Assembly (NCBI GenBank): GCA_004352715.1
Contig: SCFE01000005.1
Span: 1,201,601 to 1,265,600, forward strand
DNA: 64,000 nt
Direction: 5' to 3'
Source of the DNA: Hofstenia miamia
Taxonomy: Eukaryota > Xenacoelomorpha > Acoela
Part shown: in pieces, positions 10,960 through 22,261 of the stretch
Numbering within the stretch: the stretch's first letter is position 1
Layout: the number at the start of each line of letters is the position of its first letter
Position numbers and translations under genes: made by a program
Notes under the pieces: generated by a model
What the model was told of the DNA's origin: nothing
The model's input: the letters and a program-made list of their open reading frames with translations, nothing else
Databases searched by the model: none

Positions 10960-12060
10960 ACTGATCAAGCTTGCTTGAATTAACCAAACAAGCTATTCTA
11001 AGCTTCCCTATTTTCAATCAAAGATGATCAATGTTTAGAATTTATTATTTTAATACGGCCTTCGCTAATTAAGGCAAAGCGATTTGCACTGCCTCAAATA
11101 TAATTTTGATAAAAAATTCAATATAAATAATATCTGCTATAATAGGACCTAATTGCATATACTTTGAAAGAAGCAGAGAGTAAATTTCCGATTTGAATGG
11201 TTTACAAGCCTTTTCTCTGAAAAGTGATTCAGTATTCCATTTCCTATAGACACGGGTGTATAGTAGGCCATAACCTAAAAAGAATGGTAAAATATTGCAC
11301 AATAAATTTTTAGGGGAATAAAATTTGGTGTACCAAACAAGTTTTCAAAATATTATAGAAAGCTACTAAACACGCCTATTAGTCTATGATATTTACATTA
11401 AGAAAATGTCAAACTTCTTGTTTCCTTCCTTCATCAACAATGCCGACAATCATAAAGTTAATTTTGTAATGATTCTGTTATTTTTAATGTTGAAAGAAAT
11501 GCTATTCATCAAATCGAAATAATTTCTTTCGATATTATTAACGAATCTTCATATGGGGTTATAGAAATATTTTTTAGCCTAATATTTAATTATTGACTCA
11601 ATATACAAAGTTGCAATTTCAGGCATTTGAAAAAAATTATTAAAATATATCACTTAATCGAATCCACAAGAAATTTTGCAATTTCCAAAATTTTAAATTA
11701 TGTTGAAATATTGGCTTCAAAATTAGTGTAATAATGAATTTAATTTTTTAGTTAAAAATACTAAATTTGCATTCAATAAATGCATCTGACGAAATAGTTG
11801 TTAGTAGTCAATTTGAAATATAATAAGCTATCACCTAAATGAGATCAATTTTAGGAAATTCTCTCTTTGAATTTGCTGAGAGGCTGTAAAATGTAAGATT
11901 TTAATAAACAGTGTACTTGTTGTTTCCTTAAGGATACATTGCAAAATAATGAAGGGTAGAATATTACGATTCAAATTAAAGAATCTTATTAAGTTTTTCA
12001 GTGTGAAATCAAAGAATTTGGATTATGTTCAAACGAATGTTTACATTTGATCACCACTTC
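10960..12060. repeat. AT-rich flank containing dispersed repeat copy 2 (about 11395-11770)
   Basis: Copy 2 of the dispersed repeat described at 3655-4030 lies at 11395-11770, starting with the shared block CTTGTTTCCTTCCTTCATCA. The rest of this stretch, just upstream of the channel gene's first exon, holds no recognised feature. No TATA box or start-site motif could be told apart from the general AT-richness. Confidence 0.45.
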
Positions 12061-12110
12061 TTCCTCTTTAACAGGAAGCATTATTTTGAAGTTTCTTGTA
12101 TTACACAATA

Positions 12111-12317
12111 ATGAGTGAACGGACAAAGATACTTCGTAGGCAAAAGTCTTATTCAATTTTCAAAGAAGATCTGGACGACCCTGATGAGCCGTTCTCAATG
12201 CTCTGTGCAAGTTGTTTCGACTACCCTGAAAAACCTCTTCATTCAGCAAGAAATGCTTTGGGCAATATGTTTCCAGTGATCGCTTCAAGTCGTAACGTTT
12301 ACACATCTATATTTTGG
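12111..12317 (+). CDS. DEG/ENaC channel, coding exon 1
   Basis: 69 codons from ATG (12111) to a donor TTTTGG|GTATATGG at 12318, phase 0. It encodes the cytosolic N-terminus, with acidic EDLDDPDEPFS, and the first residues of TM1 (YTSIFW). I chose the ATG at 12111 because it is the first in frame and follows an in-frame leader without another ATG. A pyrimidine-rich TTCTTCCTCTTTAACAG at 12058-12074 could be a 3' splice site, so a 5' untranslated exon upstream is possible. Without splicing the frame would run on to 12365 and lose TM1. Confidence 0.8.
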
Positions 12318-15300
12318 GTATATGGTTTATTAGATCTGATAAAGTTATATTACGCGCAACGCTGAAAACGTTTCAATGAAAAAGGGGTCGGCCTATTCAA
12401 AACGTTATCTCAAAATTTAAGGCGACGAGATGCATAAAATCATCATGAAATCCGAAATTAATCAGCAAACCAGTAGTTTTGAAATTATTTATGGAAATCT
12501 CAATTTACATTAAGCATTACAGCAACGCCATGTTTAAAGTGACCTTGATCAAAGATAAGTTATTATTGAATAAATTATTGCAATAATTACTATTGTTGTG
12601 CTTTTACATATAATGAAATTGTGTCGGCATTCCTATATCCATTTCAAAGGCTGAATGAATTGATCTTTTTTACAATACAAAATTATTTGATATTGAAAAA
12701 GATTTTGCAAAGCTACGCAAATTTCCTTTGAAACGAGATTGCATTTACTTAACATACAACCTGCATATACTGTAAGAAATCAATTACAAGTAATTGAAAC
12801 ATTTTGAAGCGAAACATACTTACAGTTTTATTCAGTTATATTGATAATAAAATGTCTGTCTTTCGATATACAATGGGTAGTTTAAGCTCATGTGTCTGTA
12901 TATCGCACGCGTTAACCTTGTTGTGATTCATGTGATATCTCATTTGTTGATTTATACAAAATCGAAATTAGTACAATAATAATCAGAATAAAGACTTCGT
13001 TTCATAAATTTTTCTACACAACTCAACACTTCTCTTTTACAAGAAGAATTTACACTACGCAATTAATAATGAAACTTTAATGAGTCTCAAATTATGTGAA
13101 ATATTTGCTGACTTTCTTTGTTATAACCAAGCAACTTAATCAATATTTTGTTAGTAGACATTAAGCAAATCTTCAAGTTTCCAATACAACATTCACAATT
13201 AGTAAAAAAGTCTCATGAAATACCTTTGAAGTTTGTACGCAGGAAGTTTGTTTTACAAGAACTTGTGAGTACTAATTTTGGACAAAGGAAGTTCATTGCT
13301 AAGCTCCACATGTGCATAGCTGAGAGTTTGTACTCATCACTTATATCATTAATTAATGAGTGAAATTGAGAGAAATTTCAAAACCTTGCCACAAGAAGCC
13401 AAACCTGTTATGTATATTTCAATATATGCTAAGTCCCATTGTTGTCCTGTCTATATACATAAAAATCATCTTGATATAGCCTACACTAGGGTGTTGACTA
13501 AGATGATAAAACTTACATATAGAAAGAATTGCGAATAGATTCCCATTCTATAGCGTATTTTGATAACTTTAATACAAAAATAAAATAAATTCTTAAAATT
13601 TTAGATGGAGCTTGTTAATTGAATTTTTACCAAAACATTTTTATAAGAATTAAATATATTTCAATTATTCAACAGCATGTTTTATTTGAAAGTTGCCATC
13701 ATATCTAAAGATAACTTTCCAAAAGATTTGGAAGTAACAAAATGGACAAAAACCTCTTACAAATAATGTACTTATATAAGGGAACGAGTCTTTAATTTTA
13801 GAAATCTAGAGAAGATAGAATGCTTAAAGAGTATTGATGAATTCATGCTTTGCACAAGGCTTTTCATTGATAATATCAGCTGATAGCAAAAAGAATATTT
13901 TTGTAAAAGTGTCTTGATGTGAAGGCTCTTATATTTCCAATTCAAGCTTGTAATAAGTAAAGTAACAAAGAATAATCACTTATTTAGAACAAAACTCTGC
14001 ATCTGATCTTACTGGGATGTTAAAACTATGATTTTAATCAATTAAAGCCAAATTGTTAAACCTTGATGTGTTTATATAGCTTTACATAGTTTATTTTTAA
14101 TTATTTTGTAAAGCTTATACTAATTATTTACCTGCTTAAAAATTTAAATTTACAAAATTCAAAACATTTGATTTCCACCATTTGTAGACTGAACATGTTG
14201 CTACGGTGCCAACTGAGTATCACTTCACTTTGTCTCAAACTTTCGAACTAATCTGGTAGTAATCTCAGGAATGGGAATCTGAACACAAATCGTAGTGTAT
14301 TCAAATAGCCAACACTGTAGCATACACTCTTTGTGTGCCATCAATAGCAATATATATATATNNNNNNNNNNNNNNNNNNNNNNNNNNNNNNNNNNNNNNN
14401 NNNNNNNNNNNNNNNNNNNNNNNNNNNNNNNNNNNNNNNNNNNNNNNNNNNNNNNNNNNNNNNNNNNNNNNNNNNNNNNNNNNNNNNNNNNNNNNNNNNN
14501 NNNNNNNNNNNNNNNNNNNNNNNNNNNNNNNNNNNNNNNNNNNNNNNNNNNNNNNNNNNNNNNNNNNNNNNNNNNNNNNNNNNNNNNNNNNNNTATATAT
14601 ATATTATTTATATTTATGGATATATGCATTATTTACAAAAATTATAAATTTTAAAAAATTGTAAAGAAAGACACCAAACCAAAAAATATAATTAATAAAA
14701 CAGAATATACATTCAGACAAAACACATGCATGCTAACACAGAACTAAACGTTTGCAAATCAAAATAATTTCTTTTTATATATTTCACCATTTATTAGGTA
14801 AAGGATTTTCTTTTAGCATTTTTCTAAATTTTCTCAAATTTGTTTAATCTCATATTTCGAGGTAGTTTATTCCCGGATTTTATTATGGAAGTCTAAAATG
14901 AGCTGTTACATTCAGCAGTAGTTCACATTAACTTAATTAATGCATCTACTTGATCCGTATTTAAACTTAATGAATAGATTTAATGATTAGGTAGCCTTAG
15001 ACGACTTGTGAACATGCTTGAATAGAATTACCAGATTTCCGTATTTAGCATGGTAAATTAGAGGTACCATTTGTAAATCTTGTAGCTTCTCTTTTATCAG
15101 TTATTTTAATTAACTAACATTAAGCTTTGTACACATTCACCAGGTAAAAATCTTGTTTATTTGTTGTTGTTTTAAATGAATTTCTTGAAATGTACCAATT
15201 CAAGGTTTTAGCAAAATTGATTGTAACGAATTACAAGTAAAATCTTAAGGAAAGTAAATACAATTTTCAGCAATTTATTTTATTATTATATTATAATTTT

Positions 15301-18300
15301 TCCGATTAATGAATTGGGGCTTGTTGAAAAAAAATTCCCAGTATTGAATCTTCAAATCTAAATATAAATTAGATTAATTTTTAAATTTATTAGCTTTGCA
15401 TTTGGAATCATTGTTAAATTTGCCAAATAATCATTTTTGTAACTTTTCTTTTATTATATTCCAATCTAGAAACATTTATCATTAAATTTTTCGCAGATTC
15501 CTTCATGCAGTCACATGTTCTTATTAAATTTAGGAAATTCCACCTAATAAATGTAAGTTCAGAGATATCACCCTCAAGCAAAAACTGAGTAGGCAAAACA
15601 ATTCAAGCTTCCATATTATAAAATAGCAAAAAATTACCATTTTTGCATGTCGCAATAACAGTGACATTGTCAACGTAAACTGCAATGAAAAATAAGTATG
15701 TTTCTACAAAAAATTGAATAATTTATGCTTATGGAAATAACCAAAATAAATAAGTATCAAAATCTTCAAAATCGATATTTGTATCACTTTGATGCTGCTT
15801 TAAAATTGATTTTAACGCACAAAGTGCACAATTTCGATAAGCTTTTATTTAGATAATTTTGCATTGCCTAACTATTGGAATATTTCTGACTCAAATGTAT
15901 CTTTTAACAAAACTTTATCTCAGTTTTAAAGTGAACACAATTGAAACAACAGTTCTTGCAACCACGATGCAATTTCCACAGGTGTTGATATGCAGCAACA
16001 ATATGTTCATGAAAAGCAAACTGGAAAGTAGTCCCGACAGAAGACTTCAGCAATTAGCAAGAATGAATGAAATGCAGAAGCGTTTTCTTCTCAATAATGC
16101 TGGTAAACTGCTTCTTAATACATCAGACGAAAATCTATTACCCATAAAATAGAAAAATCTTATTAATTCTTCGTTTTGCGAAATTTATTAGACTAAGCAA
16201 GTTTGCATTAGTGGACACCGGTTAAGTTATCTAAAAAAATATTTTTCTTTAATTTCATTTCTTAACGATACTGATTCTCGAAGAATAATGCCTGATTAGG
16301 AAATATATGTTAGAAAAATTACAGAAGACTCTTGCATAAATATAATAATTATTGCTGAACCAGACACATTTCGTTATCTATGCAAGTGTCCCTTTATATA
16401 AGATAAAATTTGATTTTTCTATAATTTATAGTCAAACGCTATTTCCGTGTACACTCATAACACGCATCCTACCCCATCTATATGAGCCTCATTATCCTTG
16501 AAACATCAATATTTACTTTTTTAGGACATTCCTGTTGGCCCACCTTTGTAGAGTGTCCTATTTTATGTATGATGTGCCGGTATGCCATTAAACAAAATTG
16601 TCCCAGAATTTTTCCAATTCTCTTACATCTGAAAACACCCCTAAGAGAAGAATTTTTCCTTTCATTTACGATGTAAAACCAGAGATGGTCGTGGGCTGGG
16701 CCAGGCCTCGCCGAGCCCAAGATTTAGGAAATTACGGACACAAAATTGGCCGAATAAAATGAATTTTAAGATGCTTGTAAATATTATTAAATTTTACGCC
16801 TATGTCTGCAATAATTTATTAATAAAGTTTGTAGGTAAAAAAGAATTGCATTTTCCATCCATTAATGAGAAAATAATAAACAATTACAGGACACAATCGG
16901 TGCGTTTATTAGCATTAAGCAATAGCAAGTGACGTTTGAGTTGGACCAATTAAGTGCATGCAGAAAAATTAATGTGTTGAAATAGATCAATAAATATTGA
17001 CGGGCAGAAAACAGGATCCAAAAATTTCAAAGGGCTTGAAATAATAGTTGACTGGCCAGGCCTGAAAATTTCGGCCTCGTGTCCATTTCTGTGTAAAGCC
17101 ACACACAGCTGCAAAATAAATTAGGCGCCGCGACCTCTGACCTTGTGCACGGCCCCTTTATTGACTTGGGTGGGTTATCTATAGAAAGCAAAATAACTAA
17201 GATCAGTTGCTACCGACTCCTCTTCTGAAGATTATGTATGGCAAAAACCTGCAAATTTTTTAAAAAATCGGATAGGCCTAATTAAAATTTTTTACTTTTG
17301 CGTTATCTCCCACACCCAAAAAATTGCAAAAATATGCTAATTTATCAGCATAATAATTATAATTTTTATAAACTTTACTCTAAGTAAAATCCAAATCATA
17401 TCACATAAACCATAACCCCAACTTCAAACCTAACTCTTACCGTATCCCTAGCCTAATCCGAAACCAAAACGCTATCTCAAACCTAAGCTAAACTCTACCC
17501 TAACCCCAATATTATCCCAAACCATAAACCTAACATTATGCTAAATTCTTCATCATGACAGAGTCAACTCCATGAAAACAAGTTCATTTTGAATTATGCA
17601 AACAACATAACTGTGAAAAGCGCTGAGTAGATTGAATAATCATTGCTAAATCTCATAATTGAAAACAAACAAAAGCCCGGCGTTGAACTACTAATTAGTA
17701 TTATACTAAAAATATTCTATGATTTATATTGAAAATTACTGGTATTTATAATATATTTGCATATTGCTAATAGTATAACAGTTGGTTACCTTATCCCGAG
17801 AGTTTTAGCTGAAAGTGGAAAGGGTATACATTCTTAGGGAAAAGGTAACCAACGGTACTTTCCAGTGGGTAATGTAATTTAGAGAGTTTAAAGGAATCCT
17901 ATCCAAAACACTTAAGAAATTTGGACTTAAGTTGAAGAAATTTTTTAAGCACGTTTCCAGCTTGGATAGACCAAGTTTGGCGAACAAGTGGTCAGCTTTT
18001 ACATTACGTTTAGCCACTGTTAATGAATAGAAAGATAGAATAAGACTAGGGTTTTCAAATTATGTAAAACACTAAGCCATATTACCAATTAAATCTGTTC
18101 AACAAAATGTTTTAAGTTCAGCCAGTGAAGGGTAATCACTTCAGGAAATGGTAATCATACTAAATCCAAAATAAGTAACCAAAACTCGGGTGAGGGCTAG
18201 GGTTTGGGTCAGTGTTAAGGTTAGGGTGAAGGCTATTATTATTATCTTTACAAACTAGCATATTTTTGCAATTCTTTGATTAGGGGAGATAACGCAAATT

Positions 18301-19972
18301 TTCCAAAATTTTTACGTATCTCAGCACAGGAATTTTTAGCATAGATGAAAAAAAATTTTTTTCTATGATAAGTGGATATCGAAGGTTTTGCAGAATTCTT
18401 AATGATACACCCCTATCCAAGAATGTTCATAATATTTAATTGAATTGGAAGGAGAATGCTCTGAAAATGTAAATAAAGCGGAGTGTAATTATATATGTTT
18501 AGGGTAAAATTAGATATTTTTTCAACTATAGCAGACTTATTTTGACCTATTTGTTTCAGAAAACAATATTGTGTAAAACTAATATTATGGTATCGTAATT
18601 CAAATTTTTAGGTTTATGTACTGATGAACTCTGCCCTAAGTCAGAAGAATGTCTAAAAAACGAAAGTAGATGCAATGCATTTGTCGACTGTTTAGATTTG
18701 AGTGACGAAAGCAACTGCAATTTAACGGAAAACCAAAAAAGCATTTCAAAGGAAGACTTTGGCAATATTTATAAAGCATTTTTGGATAGAGTCTTTACCA
18801 AGACGGCTAAAAGTTTTTTTGACGATGCAAATCGTGTAGATTTAACGTTAGATCCTTGGATTGCGAATGAATTTGGTCCACTTCTTGAAGAACTAGTAGC
18901 TGAATGCACTTTTAATGGAAAACCATGCGACATGAAGTTACCATTTAATCAACTGCAAAATAAAGACTTCCGAGTACAATTAAGTAAATTATATGGCAGA
19001 TGTTATTTGTTTAATTTTAATAATAGCAATGAAGCTGTTTCTATGCTAACAACCAATGGTTTTCGCACCACCATTCTCACACCACCAGAGGAAGATATCG
19101 GCGTAACTACTAGTTCAACAGGAGCAATAGCAGTTGTTGTAGATAACCATGTCTTTCAAAGTGATTACAAAATGAGGCCTATTCAACTAGCTCCTGGAAC
19201 AATAACTCAAATAGGATTAAGAAAGACGGAAATTAAAAGATTAGCCAAGCCCTATTCTACATGTAAAGATGCTTTTGTAAAAAGTGACCCAACGGTAACT
19301 AATTTTTTTAAAAAACTAAATATTGCTTGGAATCGACACCCAACTCAAAATCCGTTGTTAAGTAAATACAACCAAGAAACATGTAAACAGCTTTGCACAC
19401 TTAAGAAGATGCTTAAAAGATGTGGTTGTGTAGATGACTATCTCATGTTATTTTGGACAAGAAATAAAACCTATCCTAATCAACTTGCTCCTACTTGTGG
19501 CTTAGATATACATTCAGAAAAGAATATTTGTAAAAATAAGGTATATAGCGAAATACTTCGAGACTCATCGCCATGCGATTGTTATGAGCCATGTCATGAA
19601 CAAAAGTTTGACTTGACTGTAACACAAGGAAAATTTATGAATAAGAATTTTGCACCGTATTTTGCTTCAACAGTTAACTCAAGTGGTTCCCCATATGCAT
19701 TTAAATTTATTGAACGTGCTTTGAATAAGACTCTACCAAACTTTGAGTTGTTTTCAGAAGAACTTTCAAAGTCTTTCTCGAAACTTGAAGTTTATTATGA
19801 GGATTTGAACTACGTCCTAAAAAGCCAAGAAGTGGCATATGGTGGATTACAGCTCGCGGCAGACTTTTCCGGAAATATCGGATTATGGTTGGGTTGGAGC
19901 ATTTTTACAGTGTTTGATTTAATCAACATTGTTTTCTCACTGATTCAAAATTATTATGTAAAAGTTGAGTAA
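12111..19972 (+). CDS. DEG/ENaC-family sodium channel with an LDL-receptor class A module (3 exons, about 605 aa)
   Basis: Coding exons are 12111-12317, 15853-16102 and 18612-19972. The joins are GT-AG and in phase. The product is a plasma-membrane, amiloride-sensitive-type cation channel subunit; such subunits form trimers. Residues 1-63 are a cytosolic N-terminus. TM1 is about 64-87 and is completed only by splicing exon 1 to exon 2. FPQVLIC (110-116) is the family's FPxVTxC motif. An LDLa module spans 155-188 with six cysteines. Cysteine-rich blocks follow (LKKMLKRCGCVDDY; SSPCDCYEPCHEQKFDLTV). Pre-TM2/TM2 (about 567-596) contains GWS at 580-582, the G-x-S selectivity filter, and the cytosolic tail is very short. 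The usual His of the N-terminal His-Gly gating motif appears replaced (ALGNMF). No stop or frameshift breaks the reading. The ligand is unknown; other members are gated by protons, peptides or force. Confidence 0.88.
12318..15852. other. DEG/ENaC intron 1 (3.5 kb)
   Basis: Bounded by GTATAT at 12318 and TTATTTAG ending at 15852. It contains an assembly gap at 14362-14593 flanked on both sides by (TA)n. Open frames across the gap are artefacts. I see no nested gene. Confidence 0.7.
14362..14593. other. Assembly gap (232 N) inside a (TA)n microsatellite
   Basis: TATATATA runs border both sides of the gap, so unresolved (TA)n is the likely missing content. Confidence 0.9.
15853..16102 (+). CDS. 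DEG/ENaC channel, coding exon 2
   Basis: 250 bp, entering in phase 0 after TTTTATTTAG and leaving in phase 1 at GCTG|GTAAAC. It supplies most of TM1 (IILHCLTIGIFLTQMYLL), the post-TM1 TKLYLSFKVNTIE segment, and the diagnostic FPQVLICSNNMF motif that follows TM1 in this family. It ends in a basic, probably helical stretch (RRLQQLARMNEMQKRFLL). Reading past the donor meets a stop at 16150-16152, which supports the splice. Confidence 0.85.
16680..17091. mobile_element. Non-autonomous hAT element, 412 bp
   Basis: The left end is CAGAGATGG and the inverted right end is CAGAAATGG; GGGCCAGGCCTC-like blocks just inside are also roughly mirrored. The flanking octamers are TGTAAAAC (16672-16679) and TGTAAAGC (17092-17099), seven of eight identical, which is the 8-bp target duplication typical of hAT. 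There is no coding sequence. It lies in intron 2 of the channel gene. Confidence 0.7.
17283..18310. mobile_element. Inverted-repeat element with telomere-like internal motifs
   Basis: Arms at 17283-17341 and 18254-18310 are inverted copies: TTGCGTTATCTCCC and TTGCAAAAATATGCTA on the left reappear reversed on the right. Just inside the arms lie degenerate CCTAACC/CCTAAACC runs (about 17400-17530) and their complement, GGTTTGGGTCAG and GGTTAGGGTGAAGG (about 18190-18235). The true ends may lie further out. It could be a foldback MITE. It lies wholly within channel intron 2. Confidence 0.5.
18612..19972 (+). CDS. DEG/ENaC channel, coding exon 3 (most of the ectodomain and TM2)
   Basis: Begins after CAAATTTTTAG with two bases that complete the Gly codon split at the exon 2 donor, then runs open for 452 codons to TAA at 19970-19972. 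It opens directly with the LDLa module: cysteines at protein positions 155, 160, 166, 173, 179 and 188. The last three spacings (6, 5, 8) match canonical LDLa, and the calcium-site acidic cluster DLSDES is present. The rest is the DEG/ENaC ectodomain, the pre-TM2 segment AYGGLQLAADFSGNIG and TM2. The LDLa begins exactly at an exon border, consistent with exon shuffling. Confidence 0.88.
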
Positions 19973-21409
19973 TCAATATTCCAATTAAACCTAATTTATA
20001 AAATTAATTTATTAATAATAAATTTACTTTTTTTAATTTTAATGAATCCAAGTATGAATTAATTGTTTTGCATATCGATGAATTAGAAATATCTTATTCT
20101 CCTAGGAAAAGGAATGGGTCAGAAACAATCAAATGTCCGCTAATATACAATGTTCAATAATTTGTAAAACTTGTTTTTAGGATTCGTTATTTAAATTGAT
20201 TCGTGATTCTGGATTCCGTAGGCAAAATTTATAGTCTTTTCAAAGTTAAATTTTGAAGTAAAACTTTCGTGCGTTAGAAAAGAACAAATTAATTCCTAAC
20301 TTTTTAAATTTATTCATTGAAATATATACAGTAGATTTGTTTATAAGCTTTAATTTCTGTACACAGAACTTTGTTACATGTAAAGAGCAATGAACCAGTT
20401 CATTATAGGAATTGCAGAGTTATTTTAGAAATAAAACAGGAATATGGCATTGCGTAAAAAAGATCAAAAAAATTCTTATGCGCATTTTCAATGTTTTCTA
20501 AATCCTGGTCAGGTACTTTGTTTGCCCTTAGCTTGTGAAATACTTTATGAAGTTGGTAATTTTGATCTTCTTTCCATTCGGATTAAATGTAATTGCTTTT
20601 AATATTTTCTCTTATATTCATACTTCTCAATGTTACATATGTGACCGAAGAGTCTTATTGGTTGTTTAAGTTCTTAGTTTCTTCTGTTTTTGCGCAGACA
20701 AGAATTTTTAATCCGCTTAATTATGTTGTTCTCAAAATCAGTCCCAATTTTCTCATGGGGATTTTTATAAAGAATAATGTTTTAGCAATAACTAAGTTCG
20801 CCTTTTTACAACTATAACGTAAGTGTAATAATTGTAATGTTATACAGTCTTAAGTCTAGACATTTATGTTTATGCTTGGGGTGGTTAACAAAAACATTGG
20901 CCTAGTTTTATTTTTCAGGTAAGTAGTTAGAAAATTTAGCTGAGCCTATAAACTGGTTAGTTTCAATAACGCAATAATCTTAAAAAACAGCTACAATGTT
21001 ACCTTGCTTCTTCATCAATCTGTTTCTAGTAATTCAAAGGAATATAGCATACTCAATCTATAGAATATGTGTTGAATTTGTCGGCAATATTACGGAATAA
21101 ACTTGGTCCTTATCCTATTTTACTAGCATAGCAATTGGAACAAGAGTTTGATTACAAAATGAAATAATTCCTGAAAGCGCACATAGTTGAAAAAAAGGAT
21201 TTCAGTAAGTGAAAACATGGTTTTAATTTCAATTAACACGTACTAAACAAGTATTCATATCCAGAGATGAACAACATAAAACAGAATTTTTAAATTATGT
21301 TAGTGAATCTTTAGCTGAAATATCCTCTGACATTGATTGCTTTACCCAATCTAGCACTTGAAACTGATCTTTGTAATATTCCTAAAAAAACTCTATATAA
21401 TATATATAC
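19973..21409. other. Intergenic region between convergent genes
   Basis: AT-rich. It lies downstream of the channel stop codon and downstream of the - strand CCDC42-like exons. AATAAA-type signals are too frequent in this composition to pick one. The missing last exon of the CCDC42-like gene may lie here or in the adjacent gap, but I could not find it. Confidence 0.4.
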
Positions 21410-21875
21410 NNNNNNNNNNNNNNNNNNNNNNNNNNNNNNNNNNNNNNNNNNNNNNNNNNNNNNNNNNNNNNNNNNNNNNNNNNNNNNNNNNNNNNNNNNN
21501 NNNNNNNNNNNNNNNNNNNNNNNNNNNNNNNNNNNNNNNNNNNNNNNNNNNNNNNNNNNNNNNNNNNNNNNNNNNNNNNNNNNNNNNNNNNNNNNNNNNN
21601 NNNNNNNNNNNNNNNNNNNNNNNNNNNNNNNNNNNNNNNNNNNNNNNNNNNNNNNNNNNNNNNNNNNNNNNNNNNNNNNNNNNNNNNNNNNNNNNNNNNN
21701 NNNNNNNNNNNNNNNNNNNNNNNNNNNNNNNNNNNNNNNNNNNNNNNNNNNNNNNNNNNNNNNNNNNNNNNNNNNNNNNNNNNNNNNNNNNNNNNNNNNN
21801 NNNNNNNNNNNNNNNNNNNNNNNNNNNNNNNNNNNNNNNNNNNNNNNNNNNNNNNNNNNNNNNNNNNNNNNNNNN
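21410..21875. other. Assembly gap (466 N) beside (TA)n
   Basis: Bordered by TATATATAC on the left and (TA)n on the right. It may hide the 3'-terminal exon of the - strand CCDC42-like gene. Confidence 0.9.
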
Positions 21876-21955
21876 ATATATATATATATATATGTTATTA
21901 TTCCAAAATCAGCATGTTAATCAAATACTCGAAGTAAAACAAATTCATTTCATAC

Positions 21956-22261
21956 CTCTAGCCGTTTCAACATTGCAGGATAATCATGAATGTCTGTAAT
22001 TGGTGCTGAAAGCAATTTGTTTGTAAAGTTGTATCGACATTTTTCGCCAAGATTATTCAATGCCAACACAGTCATTCCTAAATCCTGGGCTTCCAGTCTC
22101 AGTCTACCTTGCTCTCGGAAATTCTTGTGCTCCATTTCTTTATTGTGATCCACTTTTTGTTCAAGTTGCTCTCGAAGATGTTCAATTTCCATGGTCTTAT
22201 CGAGTGTTTGTTCACTATGAGAAATCTTCATCTTCTGCAACTGTTTTTGCTTATCTTTAAG
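21956..22261 (-). CDS. CCDC42/CFAP73-like gene, exon with C-terminal coiled coil
   Basis: 102 codons, phase 0 at both ends. The acceptor is AATTTCTTAG (reverse strand) and the donor is GAG|GTATGAAA. It encodes LKDKQKQLQKMKISH, a long charged coiled coil (MEIEHLREQLEQKVDHNKEM), then LGMTVLALNNLGEKCR and ITDIHDYPAMLKRLE. The last part aligns with the family's IKMATLNLFQIV...EDTHKQLDMIQ region, so only a few dozen residues should follow. Confidence 0.78.

Noticed and set aside
14225-14664. Open frames spanning 14225-14664, and likewise those across 21333-21999, 22873-23361 and 29247-29959
   Set aside because: They exist only because N codons are read as open. The flanks are (TA)n or (TG)n repeats. 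Only the Tc1 C-terminus at 28792-29246 has real support.
17400-17530. Interstitial telomere (CCTAAC-like words)
   Set aside because: The words are degenerate and mirrored at 18190-18235 as part of an inverted-repeat element, so a chromosome-fusion remnant is unlikely.
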